A stretch of DNA of 64,000 bases from Gibbula magus. Lineage: Eukaryota > Mollusca > Gastropoda > Trochida > Trochidae. The translations under genes were made by a program, and so were the position numbers. Location: assembly GCA_936450465.1 (NCBI GenBank), contig OW388289.1:67268420-67332419 (forward strand), read 5' to 3'. The notes under the pieces were generated by a model. That model was not told the origin of the DNA. It searched no databases and worked only from the letters and a program-made list of their open reading frames with translations. Positions 36,358 through 46,336 of this stretch are shown piece after piece. Every line of letters begins with the position of its first letter. Within the stretch, counting starts at the first letter, position 1.

Positions 36358-37101
36358 TTAGGAACCTTTCTTCTTCCGCCTTTTCTTTGCATTATTCCTA
36401 ACAGTCTGCTCATTCTTATATGCTTGTATCAAGTCCTTGGCTAAATTCTTGCTTGGTTCCCAAGTAGCCTCAGACACTGGATAACCTTCCCAATGTATCT
36501 TATAGAAAGAATAACCATTAATTAGTTTGTGAGCCATAATGCGCTTCACCTTATATACCTCGGGCTGTCCTAACTGGATATCATCGCCCTCAACGACCAC
36601 GTCATCGGCCTCCTTATCCGATTCCATGTCTCCATCCTCACGTATAACCTCAACTGACTCTTTGAACGAGACCTTCTTTTTGTTTTTATCCGTCCCATCG
36701 ACTGTAACCTCTGCCACTGTAGCTTTAACTTCTACATTATTAACCACCTCTTCGCTGTTAACTGTTGCCTGTTTCTCATCTGTTTGACCATTTGTATTTC
36801 TTATACCTGGGTCTATATAGGGTTTCAATCTATTTGCATGAACTGGCACCTTAAGCAAGACATTATCCTCTACCTTCCTTAATTGATACGTGCAGTGACC
36901 CTTTAAATCACAAATGTAATAAGGCCCAGTAAAACTTGGAGATAGCTTCTTGGACAAACCCGGTTCTATCATCCTCCTATCTACCCATACCTTGTCACCT
37001 AGTTCAAAGCATGGCATCTTGGACCCTCTATCAAAATACCCTTTAGCTCTTTCATGTGCCTTTATTAAATTCTGTTTGGCAATCTCCCTTGTGACACCCA
37101 C
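36358..37101 (-). pseudogene. Integrase C-terminal region with GPY/F module and chromodomain
   Basis: Open frame of 247 codons that continues the integrase polyprotein in another frame. The C-terminal GPY/F module is visible near residues 50-62 (LSPSFTGPYYICDLKG). A long acidic linker follows (residues 95-175, many Asp/Glu/Lys), then a chromodomain at about 185-230: VYKVKRIMAHK, YKIHWEGY, TWEPSKNL. Chromodomains on integrases are the mark of chromoviruses and steer integration by binding modified histones. The frame is separated from the upstream integrase by a frame change near 37175 and a TAA at 37102-37104, so the polyprotein is broken here. Confidence 0.85.
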
Positions 37102-37160
37102 TTACTCTGAAATTGCTTCCACCCTTTGATGTATCGTCTGCGGTAACCCCGCTGCTGCCC

Positions 37161-38972
37161 CTAGTTCCATATCAATGGGTAGATTCGTTCTTGACCAAAC
37201 ACTAAGAAATATGGACTAAAAGCCGTTCCCTGTGAGTGAGGAGTAGAATTGTATGCAAAAGTAATACTAGACAAATATTTATCCCAATCGTTTTGCCTCT
37301 TGTCCACATAATACTTTAAACTCACCTCTAAGAAATAATTAAATCGTTCTGACGCGCCATTTGTAGCTTGGTGGTGGCTCGCTGTACGCAGAGCCCTAAT
37401 GGACAAAATCTTACACAAATGCGCAAATATCTGACTAATAAATGGACCTCCATTATCCGTTAGTACATTACTAGGAACTCCGAAGACACAAATGAACCTA
37501 TCATAGAACACACTTGCCACCTCTGCAGCTTCCAATGTTTTCAATGGAAATGCCATGGTAAAACGACTAAAGCTACATGTTACTATTAAAATATGTTTAT
37601 GTCCACTCGTAGTAACAGGTAGGGGTCCTATTGTGTCAGCATGCACACGATCCCAGAGCCTGCCTTCTATCGGTAGAGGTTTTAACGGTGCGTGACGTTG
37701 CCCATAGGCCCTTTTAACTAGCTGACAGTCTACACAAGTCTGGATATAATTCTTTATGTCCGTATGCATTGAGCGCCAAAAATATTTATTTCTAATATGC
37801 TGGAATGTCCTATCTATACCCTGGTGACCCGCCATCAAATTATCATGATATGCGGACAAAATTCTGTTAACTAAACTTCTGGGAATTACCACTTGTTTGA
37901 CACACCTATTTTTCCAATTTCCCGATATCTGTGGCCCCCACAGTCTAAAAAGCGTGCCATTATCTAGGACATACTCCTGACACTGTGCCTGCAATAACTT
38001 GCCATCTTTATCAGCCAAATCTGAATACCCTGAACTCAAATAATCAATTATTGGACGTAATGCTGTGTCTGCCTTTTGTTCAGCCTGTATATCCTCCAGC
38101 GATATAACAACATCTTTTTGTGTGTCTATCACATTCCCAACTTCGCTATCTTGTTGCTCTACTACCTCCTTGTTACCCTCGTCCTGCATTTCCTCATCTA
38201 CTTGAACCACCATGTCATCTCCCTTATCTATAGAGAATAGGTTGCCTATATTTTCCAAAATATCTGACTCATCCGGCTCTAAGTGTTCGCATCGCGACAA
38301 CCCATCCGCATGGCTAATAGACTTTCCTGGGCGATATCTTATAGTAAAATTATACTCTCCCAGAAATAAGGACCAACGAATAAGCCTCGCCGACTTGGTG
38401 CGGTTGCTGGTTAGATATTGAAGTGCCTTATGATCTGTCATAATTATAAATTCTCTCCCCTGCAAATATTCCTTGAAATGATGAATCCCACTAATGACTG
38501 CCAATAATTCTAGCTCTGTAATACTATAATTACGTTCTGCCTGAGACAAACTTTTACCTGCATAAGCTATTGCATGTTCAAACCCTCTCTCGTCTGCTTG
38601 TGCCAAGACAAGACCCATACCTGTTAATGATGCATCTGTTGTTAGAATGAAAGGCTTTGTCCCGTCTGGAAACGCTAATATTGGAGGACTTACTAAGGCT
38701 TTCTTCAACTTATTAAACGACTCTTCTTCCTCTGAACCCCATTGAAATTTCTCATTTTTCTGTAACAGTCTATTTAATGGATGTGCAATTTTAGAATAAT
38801 CTTTCACAAAACGCCTGTAATAACCACTCAGTCCTAAAAAAACTGCGAACATGCTTCTGATTTGTTGGAACAGGAAACTTGTCAACCAACTTAGTTTTTT
38901 CTGCATCAACCTGGACCCCCTCCTTTGAAAATATGTGTCCCAAATACTTAACGACCCCTGCAGCAAACTCAC
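37161..38972 (-). pseudogene. pol: RT thumb, RNase H and integrase core
   Basis: Open frame of 603 codons. It takes up the RT where the upstream frame is lost (LGLSGYYRRFVKDYSK near residue 47). RNase H follows with TTDASLTGMGLVLAQ, ERNYSITELELLAVI, TDHKALQYLT and HADGLSR, the D-E-D-D set. The integrase has an HHCC zinc finger (AYHDNLMAGHQGIDRTF...CVDCQLVK) and the DDE core: HADTIGPLP, LTDNGGPFI and TNGASERFN. All catalytic residues seem present. The frame ends at 37161 just after FLVFGQERIYP because of a frame change. RNase H removes the RNA template and integrase inserts the DNA copy. Confidence 0.9.
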
Positions 38973-39507
38973 ACTTACTAGGCTTCGCCGTTAGGTTAGC
39001 TGCTCTGAGGCATGCAAAAACATCCCTAAGATCTTTCAAGTGTTGATCAAAAGATGATGAGAAACAGATAATATCGTCTAAATAGCACAACGTAGTTTTC
39101 CAATTAAGAGACTTAAATACCTCCTGAATCACGCGGGAAAACGTCGCTGGAGCTCCACTGAGACCAAAAGCCATTCTTTTAAAACGAAAACACCCGTCTT
39201 GAGTTATAAACGTCGAAATATCTTGTGCTCTTGGTGTAAGGGGCACTTGAAAATAACCCGGGAACAAATCAATGGTGGAAAAATATTGACTCTTTTTCTC
39301 CCCTAAACAATCAATAACATCATCTATTCTCAACAATGGAGATATCTCTTTAACGTTAGTCGCACTATTTACAGCTCTCATGTCTACGGCCAGCCGATAT
39401 TCCTGTGCTTTACCTGGCAATCTCTTCTTTTTAACTAAGATAACTGGAGAGGCCCATTCACTTCTATAATGCGGCTCACATATACCTAACCCAACTAACT
39501 CTCCCAC
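38791..39507 (-). pseudogene. pol: reverse transcriptase fingers and palm
   Basis: Open frame of 238 codons in the same frame as the upstream gag-protease frame, from which it is separated by a TAA at 39520-39522. Motifs in order: WASPVILVKKK, YRLAVDMRAVN, FSTIDLFPGYFQVPL (first Asp), RMAFGLSGAPATFSRVI, then CYLDDIICFS with the YLDD catalytic pair, KCEF and YLGHIFSKEGV. The frame is lost near a run of seven A (38836-38842) within the conserved R.F..L.GYYRRF block, so an indel in a homopolymer is the likely break. The order and motifs are those of Ty3/gypsy RTs. Confidence 0.9.
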
Positions 39508-39519
39508 TTGTCTGTTAAT

Positions 39520-40656
39520 TTATTTCCTCGCCTCTGGGTTAACTCTATAAAACCTTTGCCTGACTGGTTTCGCGTCCCCTACATTGATGTCATGCGCTAA
39601 CAAGTCACACCTCCCTAACTCTGATAACGATGTCGCAAAGCAATCTCTATTCTCCGCTATTAGCCGTTTCAACTGAGCCTTCTGCACCTTATCTAAGTTT
39701 CCGTCATCAAAATTCAACCCTAGTTCTAATATCAGACCATCAACCTCCTCCATAGACAACTGCCTATGTTCTGTCCGGTTTAGTTGAGCCTCTTTCTCTT
39801 TCAATTGGCTAATCTGATCGCTACTAATGTGACAACACGAGGCAATCCGCTGACCCCTCTCCAAAGTGATATCCTGAGAATGAGGGTTCAGGACCCTATA
39901 AGATGTTAACCCTCTTGGGGCCGAAGCCACACACCTCGCTCCCAAAACACTTAACTCAGCGCCAGAGCACTGAATTGGTTCACACAATATGTCATCTACC
40001 TCAGCAAAACACGGTATATAAACCTGTAATGTCATCTCTGAACGAGCCGGAACAATTGTGCGTTTCATAACTCTAACCGGTATCTCTAAACGACTATCTG
40101 ACTCTTCATTCCCATTCACTGTCTCCCTATCATCAATACTACACAAAGATGGAGCAGGTAATTCGCCTGGTATTTCCACTGCATTACTGTTGAAGTCTAT
40201 TATTACCCTATGCTTCCTCAAGAAATCCAACCCTAAGAACATTGGAAATGTTAATCTTTTCACTACCTGGAATGAATGTTCATAAAAACGACCTCCTAAC
40301 TCAAAATTAACCTTCATTTGACCAAGTACCGGAAACATGACCTCATTAATACCTCTCAAATACTGAACCACTGGTGGCTGGAGATACTCCTCACGCCACA
40401 ACCCTGTCTCCCTCAAAATACCCTCTGTGAGCACAGATAGGCTCGCTCCCGTGTAAATAACGGATTCCAGAAAACAATTATTTAAGCGAAGGCCAATTTT
40501 CATTATATTGTCTGTACCCGTTACACCCGGAAAAACTCTACCCATAAATGGAGTAAATCTACCCTGTCTGGCATAATCACTAAAACCTATGTTAGCTTGA
40601 CCTAGCCCCCTACAATTACCAGTAGAAAACCTGCCTGACCTTCGACCTTGTCCCAT
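39520..40656 (-). pseudogene. pol: retropepsin-like protease domain, catalytic Asp lost
   Basis: Open frame of 378 codons in the same frame as gag, starting just after the gag stop. The protease region has the right layout (FLESVIYTGASLSVL near residues 62-76, hydrophobic strands, then FLGLDFLRKHRVIIDF as the second conserved block), but the active-site triplet D-T/S-G reads Y-T-G: the codon at 40453-40455 is TAC where GAC is expected. The rest, up to LAHDINVGDAKPVRQRFYR, is the protease-RT linker leading to the RT primer-grip region. It ends at a TAA just before the RT. The protease would cut the Gag-Pol precursor, and this copy cannot do so. Confidence 0.85.
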
Positions 40657-40659
40657 TTG

Positions 40660-42537
40660 TCATCTACCATTTAACTGAACTGGCGCCCCGCAAACACGCC
40701 GAACATGTCCAAGGCGACCACAATTAAAGCATTCAGCTCTTCGAGCTGGACACCTTTCAACATGCGACGCTGAGAACTCACCGTCACAACGGTAACAGCG
40801 CCTGCCGCCTTGACGAAACTGTTGGGTCTGCTGAGGTCCAGTTCGTGACCACGACACTCTCTCGCGTGCACCTCTGTCCTGCCGCTCTGGCTGGTTGGGC
40901 CTTAACATGGGGCGTCGACCTTGCCAGGGTCCAGTACCTGTTACTTGCCTCGTCTTACTGGCCAGCACTGGTCCCTGAAACTCATCGTTTATCCTTTTAC
41001 CATCTTGTTTCCTCTCAATGCGGTCGCACACCCCTTCTAACTTTTCAAAGCACCCTTGTACTAAACTAGCCGTTCTATCATCCTCGGCTATGCTCTGTGC
41101 TAAACGAGCAGTCTCAACAGCCGCTGCCAAGTTATCTAGCTTCTGGATAATAACCAGAGCCCTTACACGGCCTGGGAGACCCGAAATAAAACTATCTAAT
41201 AAATCTGATTCTGCCTTCCCCAACAACGTGGCCAAACGCGTCAGCTCCGCCAAATATTCATCCAAACTCTCGCCCGCCTCCTGTCTGCGAGATTGGAATT
41301 CCTTTAATATTGCCCATTTGGGTACGGCATGGCAAAACCTATCTTTAAATGCCTCCTCTAACCCCTGGAAGTCGCATATTTTGTCGCTATCTATGCTCTG
41401 TACCAACAAATATGCGCTCTTGCGCAAAAATAAGGGAAAAGCTTTCACTTTCTGATTGTCCGACCAACCCTTGAAGTCGGCATAATGATTAAATCTAGCC
41501 AGAAATTCACTGGCCACTGAGTGATCCATCCCACTAAAGGATTCCGGATAAATACTACCATCCGCCATGTTGTCAGTTATATCTTCTGAAATATTTACGT
41601 AGGGGGACCCAAACGATAACTCTCTATCCACACTCCCCTTCAATACACTAACAAACTGACTCGTCTGTCGTAATGAATTAATATCTCTCTGATTTGCACC
41701 AGACTCCTCAATACTAAAATTTCCAATACTCTCTATTTGGTCCTGTCGTTCTGTTAGCGATCCCCTTAAAAATGCCTCTCTGCCTGGTCCCTTTAACTTA
41801 TCTTCCGCTGCTTTAAGCCAATTTATTTCACGAAGTGACTCGTTTTCTTTATCTTCTACACTACTAACCTCACTATTCAACCCCCCTTCTGTATCACTTA
41901 AATCCCGACCTAAATTTATTACCTGTATGTCTTCTTGATTGCCAACAATATGAGTCTCCCCTATATTCACATTGCCTGTCTCAAAACCACTGTAGTCATC
42001 TACTAAAAGAATCTGCTCCCCGTCTAAATCAAACTGTTCATTCGATAAACTTCTCTCGTCTTCCTTTATAATATTATCTATACCCTCTACTTTACATATG
42101 GCCTTGCCCGCCTCCTCGTTTTCTAATGTAAAGTCCTCTTTTACCCCATGTAAACCATCCTTGCTATTTTTCAAACTCGCCTGAGCAATATCAACTAATA
42201 TACCCTCAGCCGAATCACATTTCTCTTCTTCAAAGTGTAACACAGTTTTCACACTATTTTCAACGTCTACCTCCAAACCATTCTTGTCTATCAAATATTC
42301 ATCCTCAATTGTCAATAAAACCTCTTTTACATTTGTCCTATTCAAGGTTTCACTTTTGGGTGTTAAATTCTCTATATCCACCTTAGAAAGACTTGGACCC
42401 CCAAAAACTTCTTCAAAACTATTATCCGGTGAAATCGGATAGTTAAATGATTTCCGAAATATAGAACCCTGCTTGAAATCCCCCTGATTGTCACCCGACT
42501 GCTTGGATCTCGTACGCTTAGCTGGGCCGTTATTCAT
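40660..42537 (-). CDS. gag polyprotein of the LTR retroelement
   Basis: Open frame of 625 codons, intact. The N-terminal half is acidic and low in structure (many E/D/N/S up to about residue 320). A retrotransposon gag (capsid) domain follows at about 335-480 (FLARFNHYADFKGW, FPLFLRKSAYLLVQS, FKDRFCHAVPKWAILKEFQS, GESLDEYLAELTRLA, DSFISGLPGRVRALV). A basic, Arg/Gln-rich nucleocapsid ends in two zinc knuckles: an atypical CYRCDGEFSASHVERC (CX2CX7HX3C) and a standard CFNCGRLGHVRRVC (CX2CX4HX4C). It packages element RNA into particles. The stop is TGA followed by C, and the pol frame continues in phase right after it, so pol could be made by stop-codon readthrough. Confidence 0.92.
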   Translation of the reverse strand: MNNGPAKRTRSKQSGDNQGDFKQGSIFRKSFNYPISPDNSFEEVFGGPSLSKVDIENLTPKSETLNRTNVKEVLLTIEDEYLIDKNGLEVDVENSVKTVLHFEEEKCDSAEGILVDIAQASLKNSKDGLHGVKEDFTLENEEAGKAICKVEGIDNIIKEDERSLSNEQFDLDGEQILLVDDYSGFETGNVNIGETHIVGNQEDIQVINLGRDLSDTEGGLNSEVSSVEDKENESLREINWLKAAEDKLKGPGREAFLRGSLTERQDQIESIGNFSIEESGANQRDINSLRQTSQFVSVLKGSVDRELSFGSPYVNISEDITDNMADGSIYPESFSGMDHSVASEFLARFNHYADFKGWSDNQKVKAFPLFLRKSAYLLVQSIDSDKICDFQGLEEAFKDRFCHAVPKWAILKEFQSRRQEAGESLDEYLAELTRLATLLGKAESDLLDSFISGLPGRVRALVIIQKLDNLAAAVETARLAQSIAEDDRTASLVQGCFEKLEGVCDRIERKQDGKRINDEFQGPVLASKTRQVTGTGPWQGRRPMLRPNQPERQDRGARERVSWSRTGPQQTQQFRQGGRRCYRCDGEFSASHVERCPARRAECFNCGRLGHVRRVCGAPVQLNGR

Positions 42538-42569
42538 ATCATAAAGAAATCACTATAAAAACTAAAATA

Positions 42570-42791
42570 CTAATCCACATTTTCTATATCAGCCACTGTC
42601 AAATTACCTACACTTGCAAATATCAATCTCTGTCTCAGATTTGTTAAAAATTTAACTGCTTCAAACAAGGCAAATTCAGCTTGCCTTAATAAAGCAAGTT
42701 TCTGGGGCAACTCTTGTAATAACAACTCTATTTGCATTAAAATTTCCGCCTTTACTACATCAAAATAATTTTCTTCATGTAAGCCCGGCAT
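42570..42791 (-). CDS. Small ORF upstream of gag in the leader
   Basis: 73 codons ending 32 bp before the gag ATG, in a different frame. It encodes an amphipathic, Leu-rich stretch (QIELLLQELPQKLALLRQAE) that could form a coiled coil. No family recognised. It may be a genuine small ORF of the element, the start of an older gag frame, or chance. Related elements would show whether it is kept. Confidence 0.3.
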   Translation of the reverse strand: MPGLHEENYFDVVKAEILMQIELLLQELPQKLALLRQAEFALFEAVKFLTNLRQRLIFASVGNLTVADIENVD

Positions 42792-43737
42792 TACTTTTGT
42801 CTCTATTCCTTACGTAATCCTTGCGTTCTTTAGTTAAATCAAATATCCTTTCACGAACCCTAAATAGTTAAACAACATCCGTATCTTGTATTATTTAAAT
42901 TGCAACTTCCCATCCACAAACACATATAATTTCAATTCACAAGATTTTTTTAACTTGTATTTTCCTTATTAGATTACAATTACAAATTTTTTAAACTCCC
43001 CAAATAATAACTGCTCACCCGCCGTTACTCAGTAATATTCGCACATTTTTTTAACATAAAAATCTGACCATTAAATAATAAAATTCCCTCTAAGCTTTAC
43101 CCTGTATACATTCTCAATATAAAATATATTTCATCGCTCAAATTCTTATAAACATACAATGGCATAGTCAAATGAATTTCAACTCACCTGTTTAATGCAA
43201 TATTTGCTAATGTAACTAACATTACTTCGAAATAACAATATACTTCATATCCCGAAACAGAACTATACAATTCTTACCTTCAGTTCCATGAATCCTTTTG
43301 CACATTTTTTAATTAACTAACATGCCAACTAATTGCGCTTACACAATACAATTACCGTTCCACATTTTACCAATAATATTCGTAACATTTATTCTCCCTG
43401 TAAGTCACATTCATAAATTAATGTATTTTCTTAAATCTCAATACAAGCAATGCATATTAAGCTCATAACAATTCATGCCTAAACATGCAAATTTCTTTCT
43501 AATAGTAAAACACTATATGAAATCCGCGCTAGCATCCCGGCCTTAGAGCATGCTTTCCTTGATTATCGACCCGTGACGGCCCACTCTCACAGCTTACACT
43601 TGTAAACAACGTTAGCGGAAAAATCGATAACGGACCCCACTACAGTATCTGACATTGCCCATCAATTCATATAATCTTAGAACAATAAGATTTCCCTCGC
43701 TAGAATATTTATTAAGATCTCTCTCAAAGCTTAAAAG
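42792..43737 (-). other. Leader region of the LTR retroelement
   Basis: About 0.95 kb, AT-rich and without open frames, between the primer-binding site and the small ORF. This is where an element carries its packaging signal. Nothing specific recognised. Confidence 0.6.
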
Positions 43738-43760
43738 TTTGAGACCGGCATCTCGCACCA
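43738..43760 (-). promoter_or_regulatory. Primer-binding site
   Basis: On the - strand TGGTGCGAGATGCCGG starts immediately after the 5' LTR (0-bp spacing). TGG is complementary to the CCA end of tRNAs, as required for priming minus-strand synthesis. I could not assign the tRNA. Confidence 0.75.
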
Positions 43761-44580
43761 TGTTATATTTGTGTTATTTTACGTCTTTTGTGACCTTTCT
43801 CTGACCTACGATGTGGTCCACCTTCTTTTCTTGGGATGTAAAACTCTTCCTCGCTTGGCTAGCTCGAGGTACATTAATCTAGCTTATCATTAAAACACAT
43901 ACAATGTTTTAACCTTTTATTACAAATACACATAAAGCATAATCACAATCATGTTATCATCACATTCAAGCTTAACCCTTAATTCCTTACTCTATATTCC
44001 CTACCTATACCCCCAATAGCATCTATGCCTATAATACGATACCCATGTGGTTCCCTCTACTGGAGCAGATCCCGGCCTTGCTGCCGCTGCCTGCTACGGT
44101 TAAGCTGTTGGTCTTTTCATCTTCCTGTCCGAAACTAATCTGAACTCTCCCCTGCTCTGAGGGCCTTTTTAAAGAACCTGATGGAAGGATCTTCACCCAT
44201 CCAATCGCAGGAGTCCCATCCTAGGTCCTCCCCCATCATTGGTCGCTTCAGTGAACAACAAGCTCATTTAGTTAATTGCTCTGATCCGCTGTTGTCCACT
44301 TAATCTTTCACCCGATACTCGCTCATGACTACTTTTGTATAGCATTTCTCCTTATCTCCGACACAACAGATCCCTTCAGCTACTGTTACTCGACAGAAAA
44401 CTTGTCCTGTCTTTTTTCATTATCATTTCCCTTGTTCATTTGCCCCGACGACCCGTAAATCCTTTTATATAATTATTCTGTCTAAACTAACTCTTTTATA
44501 TATTTATTCTGTCTGAACTAACTATCTTTGAGCCATCCTATAACTTATATTCTCGTCCTCGAATATTTCCCCACATAACA
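43761..44580 (-). repeat. 5' LTR of the retroelement (right copy)
   Basis: 820 bp, same ends as the left copy. On the element's own strand it begins TGTTATGTGGGGAAATATTC and would carry the promoter. It is flanked outside by AAAACACC. Confidence 0.95.
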
Positions 44581-44638
44581 AAAACACCCTAACACAGTTT
44601 CGATCAAAAGTGGACAACAACGTGGTTCTCATGGAACG

Positions 44639-45353
44639 ATTAACTCCTCGATTACCTAATTATTAACAAACTACATTCAATATATGAATAGCAAACCAAC
44701 ATACACGTAGATCCCTCACAGTAAAACTAACACTGAATGTTCAGATGGAAGACAGGGTTAACCAATAATTTTGGTAAATGCTCGGTATCTTCATGTTTAG
44801 TAAGAAATCTCTTTAGTTTTGAATAAAAGAGGATATGGTTATCTGAGTTAAGTTGATATATTTAGCTTGGTATATGGGACTACTATGTATTATCGTTGGT
44901 TTAAACATATTTATTTCACAAAGAAGTGGATTGTATTAGTGTTGATGGGTGGCAGCGTGACTTTAAATTGTCAAAAGCGTAACCAACAACCATACAGTTT
45001 TTTTTAAATTTCCGAATAAGTTCGGTTATACTTCGTGTGTGGAGTATGCGAGGACCAGCTCTTACTCCTTGTGAAAATGTACGTAGAGGTTAGTGTTATA
45101 GTTTAGAGAGGATATTTGTTTGCTTATAGTGTTTGCTGTAGAGCATTTAATATACCTGCGTGTGCGACACAGTTAGACATACATGTAGTATCAAATTAAT
45201 CAATATTTAAGTTTACCCGTATAATTTGTTATCATTTATGTACATGTATATATTGACGAAACCGACGATAAAGCCGACTAAGACCTGTTATCTGCATTTA
45301 GTACACATGTGTGTATTTGATTCACTAAAAGCTGACGATGTGTTTATCCTCAG
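44639..45353. other. Last part of the long intron
   Basis: AT-rich sequence between the candidate MITE end and tail exon A. Nothing recognised. Confidence 0.5.
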
Positions 45354-45600
45354 ATACCGACAGACAATTCACGAACTTCGTCGAAACAACCCGAGATCAG
45401 AGGCTACTTGGTCTAGGCCCACCTGCTCTAGTCCCGATTACTCCAAGGAGGAATTTGGCGATAAAACATCTCCGGGGCTTGACGTGTCGAGTAGAATGCT
45501 GCACGAAAGTGGACAAGCCAATACTGACTGTGACAATATGTCCGAAGACGCATTTGCGGAGAATGTTGATGGAGATGAACAAGGGACCAGAAACATGTGA
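45354..45600 (+). CDS. Receptor terminal exon A: cytoplasmic tail
   Basis: Exon of 247 bp after acceptor GTTTATCCTCAG, phase 2 in. It starts RYRQTIHELRRNNPRSEA and ends GTRNM followed by TGA at 45598-45600. The tail is about 80 residues, hydrophilic, rich in Ser/Asp/Glu, with SPGLDVSSRM and DNMSEDAFAE blocks. No kinase, SH2-docking ITAM or NPxY motif is clear, although one Tyr lies in an acidic context (PDYSKEEF). It is paralogous to exon B 983 bp downstream. A polyadenylation signal AATAAA lies at 45964-45969. The two copies keep near-identical protein over most of their length, which suggests coding selection. Confidence 0.7.
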
Positions 45601-46336
45601 ATATAATTTGGCAAAGTTTTATAAGTTGGCCTCAGTTTTACAAGTCAATGCTACTGCGTCGACCATCTTCGTCCATGGGTCCTTTATATGTATGTATGTC
45701 ACCCATGTTGGTCCTGAAACATACTGCATTTAAATCAAGAAAATATACCGGTTGTTTTTAGAAGCGACGTTTGAGGGGACATTCCGGTTTCAACATACAT
45801 TTGTGTATCTGTATTAAGTACAAGATCAAAACAAATTTGATGATGTTAGAAAGAACAGCGTACATTCATGTAAAAAGCGCAACATTTTGGGAACCTATAA
45901 TATTTGTATTAACAATTACTATGTTTGGATTTCAGTTTTGATCATTTAGATAAAAAATGCTTGAATAAATTCATGCAATTACTAACGTTCATTAAATTTC
46001 ATGAACCAAACTATAAACTTCTGTAATCTTGGGAAAGAACGAAAAGCGGTGTAATTACAATTACTACAATGATACATATTACTCCGACAAAACATTCAAT
46101 CTGTTATTTTACTAACAATTTGAGAAAAAGATAGATTAAACAGATATTGCATGTGCAAAAACGGAAATTATACGCCAAATTTACAAGGACAGTACTGATC
46201 TGACATATTTAACAGTATAACCTCAAATCTGTAATTTTTTCTGTTACAGATAAGTTTCCAAATTACGGGTGACTACCCACGACCCTCACCTTTATATTGG
46301 CACTAGCACTCTAGCTGATGATGTGTTTATCCTCAG
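45601..46336. other. 3' UTR of exon A and spacer before exon B
   Basis: AT-rich sequence. The exon duplication shows here only as about 35 bp after the exon A stop and about 25 bp before the exon B acceptor. It contains the candidate poly(A) signal at 45964. Nothing else recognised. Confidence 0.5.
45964..45969 (+). promoter_or_regulatory. Candidate poly(A) signal for tail exon A
   Basis: AATAAA 364 bp after the stop of tail exon A, in AT-rich sequence and before exon B. It would give a plausible 3' UTR for the short isoform. Prediction from the hexamer alone. Confidence 0.35.

Larger units (their letters stand above)
29044..44580 (-). mobile_element. Full-length Ty3/gypsy-type LTR retroelement with chromodomain and env-like gene
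   Basis: 15,537 bp on the - strand, antisense to the receptor gene and inside its last intron. It has two 820-bp LTRs (TGTTAT...AACA ends) that differ at about seven positions (about 99% identity), a primer-binding site touching the 5' LTR, a polypurine tract touching the 3' LTR and AAAA on both flanks as a possible 4-bp target duplication. Order on its own strand: leader with a small ORF, gag, protease, RT, RNase H, integrase with chromodomain, minisatellite, env-like gene, then 3.1 kb noncoding. Coding genes carry several stops and frame changes, and the protease lacks its catalytic Asp. It is therefore recent but defective as it stands. Confidence 0.93.
28409..44638. mobile_element. Non-autonomous DNA element with 20-bp TIRs, host of the LTR element (candidate)
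   Basis: CGTCCCATGAGAACCACGTT at 28409-28428 has its complement AACGTGGTTCTCATGGAACG at 44619-44638 (19 of 20 positions). Without the 15.5-kb LTR element the interval is about 690 bp. Inside its left part GTTCTATGT (28844) and ACATAGAAC (28896) form a further hairpin. This looks like a MITE that later received the LTR retroelement. No clear target duplication was identified. Confidence 0.45.

Noticed and set aside
43738..43760. Assigning the primer-binding site to a specific tRNA
   Set aside because: Only the CCA-complementary TGG and general shape are secure. I could not match the rest to a tRNA from memory with confidence.
45226..45353. Upstream start of tail exon A as an independent 124-codon gene
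   Set aside because: The residues before the acceptor are not shared with the paralogous exon B except for the last few, while the part after the acceptor is. The exon reading explains this better.
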